From positions 62,001-126,000 of the forward strand of contig NZ_CALBRW010000007.1 of assembly GCF_937927635.1 (NCBI RefSeq): a stretch of DNA of 64,000 nt, written 5' to 3'. Positions 1 to 10,211 of this stretch are shown piece after piece; the first letter of the stretch is position 1, and each line of letters begins with the position of its first letter. The position numbers and the translations under genes were made by a program. Origin of the DNA: an uncultured Microbacterium sp. (GTDB lineage Bacteria > Actinomycetota > Actinomycetes > Actinomycetales > Microbacteriaceae). The notes under the pieces were generated by a model, which worked only from the letters and a program-made list of their open reading frames with translations, did not search any database and was not told the origin of the DNA.

Positions 1-2055
<2,055 letters not shown>

Positions 2056-2059
<4 letters not shown>

Positions 2060-2976
2060 ATCTGCGCGATCTGTCGTACCTGGTCGCCGTCGCCGAGGAG
2101 GGCCACTTCGGGCGGGCGGCGGCGGCCTGCTACGTCAGCCAGCCCACGCTGTCGACGCAGATCCGCAAGCTCGAGCGCGAGCTGGGAGTGACGCTCGTCG
2201 AGCGCGCCCGCGGCGGCGTGCTGCTCACGCCCGTGGGTGCGCAGGTCGTCGAGCGCGCGCAGGCGGCGCTGAGCGCGGTGGCCGACATGGAGGCGCTGGC
2301 CCGCGCCGCGCAGGACCCCGAGTCCGGCATCCTGCAGCTGGGCGTGCTGCCCACCTCCGGCCCCTATCTCATGCCGCACGTGCTGCGCCGCGTGCGGGAC
2401 CGGTACCCGCGCGTGCAGCTGCGGCTCGTGGAGGACAAGACCGACGCACTGCTGGCCCGGCTGAATGCCGGCGCCCTGGATGCCGTGATCTGCGCGCTGC
2501 CCGTGGAGGATGCCGGGCTGCGCACCGAGGTGCTGTTCCAGGAGCCGTTCGTGCTGGCCACGCCGACCGGGCATCACCTGGCGGGCAAGCCCGATCTGGC
2601 CGTCGATGACCTGGCCGGCGAGCAGCTGCTGCTGCTGGAGCAGGGGCACTGCCTGCGCGACCAGGCGCTGGATGTCTGCACGCTGGCCGGAGCGTCGGAG
2701 AAGGGCGACTTCCGGGCGACGAGCCTGGAGACGCTGCGCGAGATGGTGGCTGTCGACGTCGGCATCACCCTGCTGCCGGTGCTGGCCGTGCAGCCCCCGA
2801 TCGCCCGGACCGTGTCGCTGACCGTGACGCCGTTCGCAGGTCCCGCGCCTGCCCGCACGATGGCCATGCTGTGGCGCACCTCGGCGGTGGGAGGCGAACT
2901 GCTCAGTGGCATCGCGGACGTCATCCGCGACCTTCCGGCGGGGCTGCTGGATCCACCACGCGCCGTCGCAGAATAG
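2056..2976 (+). CDS. oxyR: LysR-family peroxide sensor OxyR
   Basis: Hydrogen-peroxide-sensing transcription factor. With the GTG start at 2056 the protein has 306 residues: an N-terminal winged helix (residues 1-60, FGRAAAACYVSQPTLSTQI) and a LysR substrate domain. The motif GHCLRDQALDVC places cysteines at 199 and 208, the same positions as the redox pair of E. coli OxyR, so peroxide sensing by disulfide is well supported. The start overlaps the clpB stop by 4 bp. An OxyR-type ATAG-N7-CTAT palindrome begins on the last bases of this gene. The usual partners katA or ahpCD are not in the window. Confidence 0.93.
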
Positions 2977-2987
2977 GCAATGCCTAT
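2973..2987. promoter_or_regulatory. OxyR-type operator overlapping the oxyR stop codon
   Basis: The sequence ATAGGCAATGCCTAT is a perfect 7-1-7 palindrome and fits one ATAG-N7-CTAT unit of the OxyR consensus. A degenerate second unit may follow after 7 bp (TGAG-N7-TGAT, 2995-3009). It lies about 90 bp before the nitrobindin-like gene and overlaps the oxyR TAG stop. Assignment to OxyR is inferred from the match and the neighbouring gene. Confidence 0.55.
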
Positions 2988-3043
2988 CATCGATTGAGAA
3001 TCAATTGATTGGACGTCCTCATAAGGCATTCATAGACTGGATG

Positions 3044-3060
3044 CGGGCAGCATCTGCCCG
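3044..3060. promoter_or_regulatory. Small hairpin/palindrome next to a ribosome binding site
   Basis: CGGGCAG and CTGCCCG form a perfect 7-bp inverted repeat with a CAT loop, directly before the AAGGAGGA Shine-Dalgarno of the nitrobindin-like gene. It could be a translational control hairpin or an operator; the sequence alone does not decide. Confidence 0.35.
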
Positions 3061-3075
3061 AAGGAGGACAGGAAA

Positions 3076-3681
3076 ATGGCGAACGTGCACGGACCCCGGC
3101 GGCTGGGACCGCTGACCTGGCTGGTCGGCGAGTGGGAGGGCGACACGGGAACCGACGTGTCGTACCACAACCGCGACGACGAGACGACCCCCACCGGCTA
3201 CTTCGAGAAGGCCTGGTTCCGTCCGATCCCGCTGCAGGAGAACGGCCAGCAGCGCATCGAGGGCCTGACCTACGGCATGAAGGCGTGGCGGCACGGCGAA
3301 GAGGCGATGGACCCATTCCACGACGAGGTCGGCTACCTGCTCTGGGAGCCCTCCACTCGGCAGGTCATCCGCAACGTGGTCTTCGGCCGCGGCATCGCGC
3401 TGATGGCCGGCGGCGAGGCGGACGCCTACGACAACTCGTTCTCGTTCAAGGCCACCCCGGGTGACCCGAACTACGGCATCCTGCAGAACAAGTACCTGTC
3501 GGGCCGCGCCGAGCTGCGCGGCTTCGAGGGCACCTTCACGTTCAACGAGGACGAGACGTTCACCTACACGCAGACCCTGGTGCTGAAGCTCGGCGCCCTC
3601 GGCGGCGTGGAGATGGACCACACCGACACCAACACGCTGCACCGCGTGAAGCGCTACCACCCGGGCTCCGAGTTCAACTGA
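3076..3681 (+). CDS. Nitrobindin-like heme-binding beta-barrel protein
   Basis: FABP-like ten-stranded barrel of the nitrobindin/THAP4-C family (related to M. tuberculosis Rv2717c), 201 residues. The signature GxWxGxG appears as GEWEGDTG near residues 18-24, and a C-terminal EMDHTDTNTLHRV segment lies in the region that supplies the proximal heme histidine. Known members bind ferric heme and react with NO or peroxynitrite. No signal peptide, so cytoplasmic. The start is fixed by AAGGAGGA 8 nt upstream. Placement behind oxyR and an OxyR-type palindrome suggests an oxidative/nitrosative stress role, which is inference. Confidence 0.85.
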   Translation: MANVHGPRRLGPLTWLVGEWEGDTGTDVSYHNRDDETTPTGYFEKAWFRPIPLQENGQQRIEGLTYGMKAWRHGEEAMDPFHDEVGYLLWEPSTRQVIRNVVFGRGIALMAGGEADAYDNSFSFKATPGDPNYGILQNKYLSGRAELRGFEGTFTFNEDETFTYTQTLVLKLGALGGVEMDHTDTNTLHRVKRYHPGSEFN

Positions 3682-3688
3682 GCTCGGC

Positions 3689-5029
3689 TCACGGACGGCC
3701 GTTCTTGGTGGCGTCGAACGCGGCGAGGGCCCGCCGGCGCGTCTCCTTCAGGTCGACGATCGGATCGAGTCCTTCGGACTCCGGTGCCCAGCGCTGAACG
3801 TATGTGCCGTGCGGGTCGAACTTCTTCTGCTGCAGCAGCGGGTTGAAGACTCTGAAATAGGGTGCCGCGTCTGCTCCGCAACCGGCGACCCATTGCCAGT
3901 TGAATGGGTTGTTCGCGGCGTCGGCATCCACCAGGGTGTCCCAGAACCAGCTCTCGCCGATCCGCCAGTCCAGCAGCAGGTTCTTGGTGAGGAACGAGGC
4001 GGTGATCATGCGGGCACGGTTGTGCATCGTGCCCGTCCGCCACAGTTCGCGCATGCCCGCATCGACGACGGGAAAGCCCGTCCTGCCCTTCCGCCAGGCG
4101 TCGAGCAGCTCCTGCTCAGGCTCCGCCCACTCGAACCGATCGAAGCGCCGGTCGATGTTCTCCTCGGCAAGCCCCGGCCGATGGAAGAGGGTGTACCAGG
4201 CGAACTCGCGCCATCCCAGCTCGCCGAGGAATCCCTGGACGTCTCCCTCGGCGGCCCGCGCTCGGTGCCAGATCGTATGCGGGCTGATCTCGCCCCAGCG
4301 CAGATGCGGGGAGAGTCCGGACGTGGCGGGCAGCGCCAGCATGTCCCGGCCGTCGGCATAGTCGTCCACTCGCTCGGCCAGGAACGACGTCAGTGCTGCG
4401 GTGGCGCTCTTCTCGCCCGGCGTCCAGCGCTGTCCGAACTCACTGGCCCAGTCCGGGTCGTGTGGCAGGAGTCCCCAGGAGTCCAGGTCGTCCGACCGCA
4501 GCTGCCTCTTCGCGGCCGTGAGCGTGTCCGGCGCCGGCAGCGGATGCCGCGGTTCCGGCATCCGCAGGCACGCACGCCAGAACGCGGAATACACCTGGAA
4601 CGGCGTGCCCCCACTCGTCTGGATCGTCCACGGCTCGTGCAGCATGCCCGCGGGAAATGACCGGGTGTCGATGCCGTCGTCGCGCAGGCCCTTCTTCAGC
4701 GCGGCATCCAGCAAGCGTTCGGCACCGCCGTACCTCCGGTTCCACACCACGGCGTCGGCGCCGACTTCGGCGACCACCTCACGCACCACTGCGTCGGCGG
4801 CGCCCGTGCGCAGTACCAAGGGGACGCCCCACTCAGCAAGCGATGCCGCAAGCGATCGCAGGGAATGGTGCAGCCACCACCGTGCAGCCGCGCCCAGAGA
4901 GCGGATGCCGGGGCTCTCCTCGTCGTGGACGTACAGGCAGACCACCCCGTCGGCGTCGTCTCTGCCGACCGACAGGGCCGGGTTGTCCGCCAATCGCAGG
5001 TCGTCACGGAACCACACCAGCGTCGTCAT
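3689..5029 (-). CDS. phr: Deoxyribodipyrimidine photolyase
   Basis: Light-driven repair of pyrimidine dimers. 446 residues, normal for a class I photolyase/cryptochrome. The N-terminal Rossmann domain begins TTLVWFRDDLRL and would bind an antenna chromophore. The C-terminal FAD-binding helical domain contains NPFNWQWVAGCGADAAPYFR, the conserved flavin-pocket stretch. It is the last gene of a minus-strand operon after an alpha/beta hydrolase (32-bp gap), MFS pump and TspO-like protein. A cryptochrome role cannot be excluded, but the sequence looks like a repair enzyme. Confidence 0.93.
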   Translation of the reverse strand: MTTLVWFRDDLRLADNPALSVGRDDADGVVCLYVHDEESPGIRSLGAAARWWLHHSLRSLAASLAEWGVPLVLRTGAADAVVREVVAEVGADAVVWNRRYGGAERLLDAALKKGLRDDGIDTRSFPAGMLHEPWTIQTSGGTPFQVYSAFWRACLRMPEPRHPLPAPDTLTAAKRQLRSDDLDSWGLLPHDPDWASEFGQRWTPGEKSATAALTSFLAERVDDYADGRDMLALPATSGLSPHLRWGEISPHTIWHRARAAEGDVQGFLGELGWREFAWYTLFHRPGLAEENIDRRFDRFEWAEPEQELLDAWRKGRTGFPVVDAGMRELWRTGTMHNRARMITASFLTKNLLLDWRIGESWFWDTLVDADAANNPFNWQWVAGCGADAAPYFRVFNPLLQQKKFDPHGTYVQRWAPESEGLDPIVDLKETRRRALAAFDATKNGRP

Positions 5030-5060
5030 CTCGTCTCTTCCCGTCCGTGGGGCGGCACCT

Positions 5061-6059
5061 TCATCGTCCTGATCCGCCCTCTGCTGAAATCACCGCGAGG
5101 AAGCTCAGGCTGGCCGCGGCGATCTGCGTGCGCGCATCCTGGTCGGGGATGGTCGGCTCACGGTCGCCGGGCTGCGGCCCGTAGCTGCCGAACTGCGCGT
5201 GGGACGCACCCCGGATGACGGTGAACCGCGTATCGGCCGGCAGGTCCGACCGGGACGCCGAGATCTTCGCCGGCGTTGCCAGCCCGTCCCTGCTGCCGGA
5301 GATCGACTCCACCGGGATGCGCAGCGACGAACTGAGGTCGCCCGCCGGGTACGACGCATACAACAGCAGGCCGACCGCCGGCGCCCGCGACGTGGTCTGG
5401 CCGCTGTCGGCCTGCAGCGCGGCCACCGTGCCACCCAGCGAATGACCACCCAGCACCCAGGAGGTGACCGCGGGATGCGCGTCGCGGGCCGCATCGAACG
5501 CCCCGGTGGCCAGGAACGCGATGTTCAACGGCTGTTTGGCGATCACGATGGGGTGCCCCGCCCGCGCCAACGGTCTCAGCACGGCCGCGTAGGCCCTGGC
5601 ATCCACGAGCGCCCCCGGCTGGAAGAACACGCCGACTTCGCGCTGCGCCGCCGGCGCGGTCTCCCCCCGCGGCGCCATCGTGATCTGGGTGGCGGTCTCG
5701 ATGACGCGAACGTAGGCATCCGATCGCATGGCCGTCAGGGCGGGCTGCGCCGCCGCGAAGGGCTTCAGCCACGCGATGGCGGCGACACCGGCGGCCGCGA
5801 GCACGAGAGTCACCGCCCGCGCCACCGCACGCCAGCCCCGTCTGCGCGCCCGACGCACGATGTTGCGCCACAGTGCCAGCGGGGCGATGAGGAGGACAGC
5901 CCCCAGCACGACCGGATAGGCCGGATGCAGGTGCACCAGTGTCGCGCCGAGTGTCGTCACAACCCAGACGACGATAGCGATCGCGGCGGTGGCGACGACG
6001 ATCGACGCCCACGCCAGGATGCCGCGCCGCCCGGCCGGAGTGGACTCCACGATCACCAC
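5061..6059 (-). CDS. Membrane-anchored alpha/beta hydrolase
   Basis: 332 residues. Three hydrophobic segments (about 14-38, 44-64, 80-98) precede a hydrolase domain. The nucleophile elbow is GGHSLGG with Ser207; the aspartate is probably in SGSRDG and the histidine in GASHAQFG, so the triad looks complete. This matches the hydrolase-5 (DUF3887/dienelactone-like) group; the substrate is unknown. The start overlaps the MFS pump stop by 7 bp, so it belongs to the TspO-MFS-hydrolase-phr operon. The catalytic domain could face outside, but topology was not established. Confidence 0.8.
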   Translation of the reverse strand: MVIVESTPAGRRGILAWASIVVATAAIAIVVWVVTTLGATLVHLHPAYPVVLGAVLLIAPLALWRNIVRRARRRGWRAVARAVTLVLAAAGVAAIAWLKPFAAAQPALTAMRSDAYVRVIETATQITMAPRGETAPAAQREVGVFFQPGALVDARAYAAVLRPLARAGHPIVIAKQPLNIAFLATGAFDAARDAHPAVTSWVLGGHSLGGTVAALQADSGQTTSRAPAVGLLLYASYPAGDLSSSLRIPVESISGSRDGLATPAKISASRSDLPADTRFTVIRGASHAQFGSYGPQPGDREPTIPDQDARTQIAAASLSFLAVISAEGGSGR

Positions 6060-7699
6060 CGCCCGCCGCCGGCTGCCGGGTCGCTGTCGCTCTCGTCCCC
6101 CGCCTCGTCCCCCGTCTCACGATCGGCGCCGGCACGGCCCGAGCCGAGCCGCAGCGTCGCGATCAACCCCAACGCGAGGAATCCGGCGGCCGCGAACGCG
6201 GAATAGCGGGTGCCGTCGCTGAAGGCATCCTTCGCCGCGGTGCCGACAGCGGCGTCCTTCTCCGCGATGCCAGGAATCGCACCTCCCGCGCTGACCACCA
6301 CCGTGTCGACGATGCTCGAGCGCGCTTGCGGGGGCAGCGCGTGCTGATCGGCGAGGCGGGCATCCAGTGCCGAGCCCGTGGATGTGAACAGGATGGTGCC
6401 GAGGATCGCGATGCCCAGCGCCGAGCCGATCTGCCGTGCTGTGCTCTGCGTGCCCGAGCCCTGCCCGCTGAGGTTGATCGGAACATCGTTCAGAACCACG
6501 CCGGTCAATTGCGCCGTCGCCATGCCCAGCCCGATGCCGTAGACGAACAGGAAGGGAGTGACGTCGAGCCAGCCGGCCGATGCACTGATCACGAATCCCA
6601 GGCCGGCGACCCCGATGATCTCGGCCGCGATGCCCACACGCACCAGGACGATCGGCGTCAGCTTTCGGCTGAACGCGGCGGAGAGCCCACTGGCGACGAA
6701 CGACCCGACGGCCAAGGCGAGCAGCACGAAACCGGTCTGCAACGCGTCATAGCCGATCACGTTCTGCAGCCACAGCGGCAACGACAGCACGATCCCGAAC
6801 TCACCGAGCGAGACGATCAGGGCGGCGATGTTGCCGTTTCGGAACGACGGGATGCTGAACAGCGACAGGGCGAGCAGAGTCGGCTCTCCGCGCCGCATGC
6901 GCCGCACGCCCCACCAGATGAACGCCACGACCGAGAGCGCCGACACCGCGAACGCGAGCGGCACCGGCGAGAGCTCGAACGGCCACTTCCAGCCGCCCAG
7001 CTCGAGCCGGTGGTCATCGTCGGCAAGCCACCAGCCGTAGGTGCGTCCTTCGATCAGCCCGAACACCAGGGTGGCGCTGGCGATCACCGAGAGCACGGCC
7101 CCGACGATGTCGAGGCGCCGCGTGCCCTCTGTGTCCTTGGACTCCGTGACGGTCGCGAGCACCCCGACCAGCACCGCGATGCCCAGCGGCACGTTGATGC
7201 CGAAGGCCCAGCGCCACGAGTAGTAGGTCGTGAGCCAGCCGCCCAGCAACGGTCCCACCGCCACCATGCCGCCGATCGTCGAGCCCCAGACCGCGAACGC
7301 GATGCCCCGGTCACGACCGCGGAATCCCGCGTTGATGAGCGACAGCGTGGTGGGCAGCACCATGGCGCCGCCGATGCCCTGCACCACCCGTGCGCCGATC
7401 AGCAGGTCCCCGGTGGGTGCGAGCGCGGCCAGTACGGACGCCCCGACGAACACGCCGACGCCGACGAGCAGCATGAGCCGGCGACCGAAGCGGTCGGCCA
7501 GCGTGCCGAAAACGAGAAGGAGCGCGGCAAACACCAGCGTGTAGCTCTCCTGCACCCACTGCACCTGGGTCGAACTGATCTTCAGGTCGCGCACGATCGA
7601 CGGGATCGCGACGTTCACGATCGTCGAGTCGACGATGATCAGGGCGACTGCGAAACTGATGAAGACGAGACTGGTCCACCTCTTCGCCGCACGGCTCAT
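6053..7699 (-). CDS. DHA2-family MFS drug/proton antiporter (14 TM)
   Basis: 548 residues from ATG 7699, which overlaps the upstream stop as ATGA. EmrB/QacA-type exporter: motif A as LADRFGRR after TM2, motif C as GPLLGGWL in TM5, and a long C-terminal half giving about 14 hydrophobic segments. Members extrude hydrophobic cations or drugs in exchange for protons. Second gene of the TspO-like operon. The open frame continues far upstream of 7699, but that part is the antisense/other-frame shadow of the TspO-like gene. Confidence 0.9.
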   Translation of the reverse strand: MSRAAKRWTSLVFISFAVALIIVDSTIVNVAIPSIVRDLKISSTQVQWVQESYTLVFAALLLVFGTLADRFGRRLMLLVGVGVFVGASVLAALAPTGDLLIGARVVQGIGGAMVLPTTLSLINAGFRGRDRGIAFAVWGSTIGGMVAVGPLLGGWLTTYYSWRWAFGINVPLGIAVLVGVLATVTESKDTEGTRRLDIVGAVLSVIASATLVFGLIEGRTYGWWLADDDHRLELGGWKWPFELSPVPLAFAVSALSVVAFIWWGVRRMRRGEPTLLALSLFSIPSFRNGNIAALIVSLGEFGIVLSLPLWLQNVIGYDALQTGFVLLALAVGSFVASGLSAAFSRKLTPIVLVRVGIAAEIIGVAGLGFVISASAGWLDVTPFLFVYGIGLGMATAQLTGVVLNDVPINLSGQGSGTQSTARQIGSALGIAILGTILFTSTGSALDARLADQHALPPQARSSIVDTVVVSAGGAIPGIAEKDAAVGTAAKDAFSDGTRYSAFAAAGFLALGLIATLRLGSGRAGADRETGDEAGDESDSDPAAGGGRW

Positions 7700-8514
7700 G
7701 AGCGTCGGCTCCGGGTCACGGCGGCGGCACGGCACAGGATGGTCGCCAGGATGACGATGGCGACGGTGATGAACGCGCTCGTCGCGGCCGGCACCGAGTG
7801 CGGTTCGCCATTCAGCCGAGCAACGCCGAGCCACGCCAGCCCCCAGCACAGCGACAGGCTCGGGGCGATCCGACCCCGCCCGGCCATCGCGAGCGCGACC
7901 CCGACCGCGCCGGCCACCCCGACCACGACCACCGCCCACAGGTCGGCCGGAACGCCCCACCCGGTGAACCCTGCCGCCACCAGCACCGCCGAGATGTTCG
8001 CAGCCGTCGCCACGCACACCCAGCCGAGATAGAGGCCGATCACGCCGTCGACCAGCACCGCCTCGACCCAGCCCTTGCCCCGAGTGCGCACGCACACGGC
8101 GAACGCGAACGCGAGCACGGCCAGCAGAGCCGCGATGACGACGACGCTGAGAGCCAACAGCCCCGCCTGCACGCTGAGGATCCACGCCGCATTCAACAGC
8201 AGCGAAGCGGCCACCGGATACCCGAGCACCCGTTGCCGAGGATCCGCGGCGCGGCCGGGCAGTGCCTGCCACACAGCGCAGGCCGCCAGCCCCAGGTAGA
8301 TGACGCTCCAGATCGAGAACGCGGGGACCGCCGGCGCGATCGGCGTGGCATCCGCACTGAGCGCGCCATCGGATGCGTTCTGGATCGGCGTCCCGCCGAA
8401 CGCCCCCGACCCGACCGCGGCGCCTGCCAACGCCAGCACCAACGAGACGAGCACGACCACCTGGCGGATCCGGTCCGCGGGAATCACCGATCTCGGGTGC
8501 ACCGCTTCCGTCAT
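7696..8514 (-). CDS. TspO/MBR-like tryptophan-rich sensory protein
   Basis: Integral membrane protein of 272 residues with about seven hydrophobic segments, resembling the long actinobacterial tryptophan-rich sensory protein branch (FSIWSVIYLGLAACAVWQALPG). TspO relatives bind porphyrins or carotenoid-related ligands and respond to light and oxygen. ATG 8514 is chosen over GTG 8529 because GGGAGG lies 7 nt before it. It heads an operon that ends in photolyase, which hints at a photo-oxidative stress role (inference). Overlaps the MFS gene by 4 bp. Confidence 0.75.
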   Translation of the reverse strand: MTEAVHPRSVIPADRIRQVVVLVSLVLALAGAAVGSGAFGGTPIQNASDGALSADATPIAPAVPAFSIWSVIYLGLAACAVWQALPGRAADPRQRVLGYPVAASLLLNAAWILSVQAGLLALSVVVIAALLAVLAFAFAVCVRTRGKGWVEAVLVDGVIGLYLGWVCVATAANISAVLVAAGFTGWGVPADLWAVVVVGVAGAVGVALAMAGRGRIAPSLSLCWGLAWLGVARLNGEPHSVPAATSAFITVAIVILATILCRAAAVTRSRRS

Positions 8515-8638
8515 CCCAGAACCTCCCACCTCACTCGGACCCGCTCGCCATCACCGGATGCGACGCAGGACCATCAGATCTCGCTCCGGAGAGTTCCGGA
8601 TTCCGCTGATGCGTCCACGCTCGCGCCACCCACAAAGT

Positions 8639-8655
8639 TGTTTGCTAGGCAAACA
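8639..8655. promoter_or_regulatory. Perfect 17-bp palindrome upstream of the TspO-like operon
   Basis: TGTTTGC and GCAAACA are perfectly inverted around TAG, in the AT-rich patch of the 229-bp spacer 8515-8743 between the TspO-like gene and the 3' end of zwf. Size and symmetry fit a MarR- or TetR-type operator. A second small palindrome, TAGCTA, lies just beyond it. No regulator gene is adjacent. No clear -35/-10 pair was found for the minus strand, and I see no gene in the spacer. Confidence 0.6.
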
Positions 8656-8743
8656 TCTAGCTAAGCATACTATTTGTTGACCGCGGCGTCGATAGTGCAG
8701 CCGGTGACCGGTGCGAAATCAGTCGGATCCGGTCATCCGGGAG

Positions 8744-10129
8744 TCAGGAGCGAGTCGAGCTCGGCCAGTCGGAGGGACCCCGCGAACCCGCGGGGTATTC
8801 GTCCATGGGCACGTCGCCCCGGGCCCATGCATCGCGCACGGGCTGGATGATCCGCCAGCACTGCTCCGCGGCATCCGCCCGCACCGACAGCGCGACGTCG
8901 CCGTCGAGGATCTCGCTGAGCACCTCGGTGTAGGCCAGCAGCGTGCCCTTGCCCAGCTTGCTGGAGAGCACGTCGCGGCGCAGCGCGAACGGGTCGTCCG
9001 CACCGTTGACGTTCAGCTCCAGGTCGATCTGGTCGGGGCCCAGCACGAACCGCAGGATGCCACCGTCGGCCGGCCTGCCGGTGAGGCCCTCGGGGATGTG
9101 CCGCACGGGCTTGAAAGTCACGACGATCTCCGCGCGGCGCCCTTTCATGGCCTTGCCGCTGCGCAGCGTGAACGGCACTCCCGCCCAGCGTGCGGTGTGC
9201 ACCTCGCAGGTGATCTCCGCCAGCGTCTCCGTGTCGTGCGAGGGATCCACGCCGTCCTCGTCGACGTACGAGGGCACATCGCGCCCGTCGCTCTTCGTGC
9301 CGATGCGCCCTGTCGTGTAGCGCGCACGGCGGGAGGACCGCACGGGGTTGTCGTCCCAGATCCGGGTGGCGCGCAGCGCCGCGGCCATGGCGTCGCGCAG
9401 GTCGAGCTCGTCCAGGTCGTGCGGCTGCTCCATGGCCAGGACCGCCAGCACCTGCAGCAGGTGGCTCTGGATCATGTCGATCATGGCACCCGCCTTGTCG
9501 TAGTACCGCGCGCGATTCTCCAGCGCCAGGGCCTCGTCGTAGCGCACCAGCACGGACTGCACGTGGTCGGCCGACCAGACCGGCTCGACCAGCCGGTTGG
9601 CGAAGCGCACGCCCAGCACGTTCAGCAGCGTGGACCGGCCCAGGAAGTGGTCTACGCGGAAGATGCGCTCCTCGGGCACCAGCTGCAGCAGCAGCGTATT
9701 CAGATCGCGTGCGCTGCTCTCATCGGAGCCGAACGGCTTCTCCAGTGCCAGCACGGTGTTCTCCGGTAGATCCACTTCGCGCAGCACCTCGCAGGCGGCC
9801 ACGGCCACCGCCGGCGGCAGCGCGAAGTAGATCACCAGGCGGCCCTGCACGCCCTTGACGAGCGCCGACAGTGCGGCCTTGTCCGTCACATCGGCCTTCG
9901 TGTAGGTGGTGCCGTCGACGCGTGAGACCTGGTCAGCGGCATCCGAGGACCCGAACGATGTCTGCACGGTCTGCTGCCACTTCTCCTGGCTCCAGTCATC
10001 GGATCCGGCGCCGTGCAGCGCCAGCTTCCGGTCCGGCTCGCGCCGCAGCAGCTGGCCGATCGCGGGCAGCAGCAGCCGGGACGTGAGGTCACCGGACGCG
10101 CCGAGGATGAGGAGCGTGGTCGTCGACAT
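8744..10129 (-). CDS. zwf: Glucose-6-phosphate dehydrogenase
   Basis: First enzyme of the oxidative pentose phosphate pathway, making NADPH from glucose 6-phosphate. 461 residues from ATG 10129. Dinucleotide motif GASGDLT (10-16), EKPFG (130-134), and the substrate/catalytic motif RVDHFLGR (158-165), with His161 corresponding to the histidine of RIDHYLGK. The open frame extends upstream, but the start is fixed by the Rossmann motif and a -10 box TAGCGT 7 nt upstream. No tal, opcA or pgl gene is adjacent, so this may be a second zwf-type copy. Confidence 0.92.
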   Translation of the reverse strand: MSTTTLLILGASGDLTSRLLLPAIGQLLRREPDRKLALHGAGSDDWSQEKWQQTVQTSFGSSDAADQVSRVDGTTYTKADVTDKAALSALVKGVQGRLVIYFALPPAVAVAACEVLREVDLPENTVLALEKPFGSDESSARDLNTLLLQLVPEERIFRVDHFLGRSTLLNVLGVRFANRLVEPVWSADHVQSVLVRYDEALALENRARYYDKAGAMIDMIQSHLLQVLAVLAMEQPHDLDELDLRDAMAAALRATRIWDDNPVRSSRRARYTTGRIGTKSDGRDVPSYVDEDGVDPSHDTETLAEITCEVHTARWAGVPFTLRSGKAMKGRRAEIVVTFKPVRHIPEGLTGRPADGGILRFVLGPDQIDLELNVNGADDPFALRRDVLSSKLGKGTLLAYTEVLSEILDGDVALSVRADAAEQCWRIIQPVRDAWARGDVPMDEYPAGSRGPSDWPSSTRS

Positions 10130-10136
10130 GGCATCG

Positions 10137-10142
10137 ACGCTA
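10137..10142 (-). promoter_or_regulatory. -10 box of a leaderless zwf promoter
   Basis: TAGCGT on the minus strand with 7 nt to ATG 10129 and no Shine-Dalgarno, as in other leaderless starts of this window. Confidence 0.5.
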
Positions 10143-10211
10143 GTCGCACCGCTGATGAAAGCAAGGGGCTGGATTCGGCATGCCGCAAGTGCGAGACTGA
10201 CCGACGTGGCC

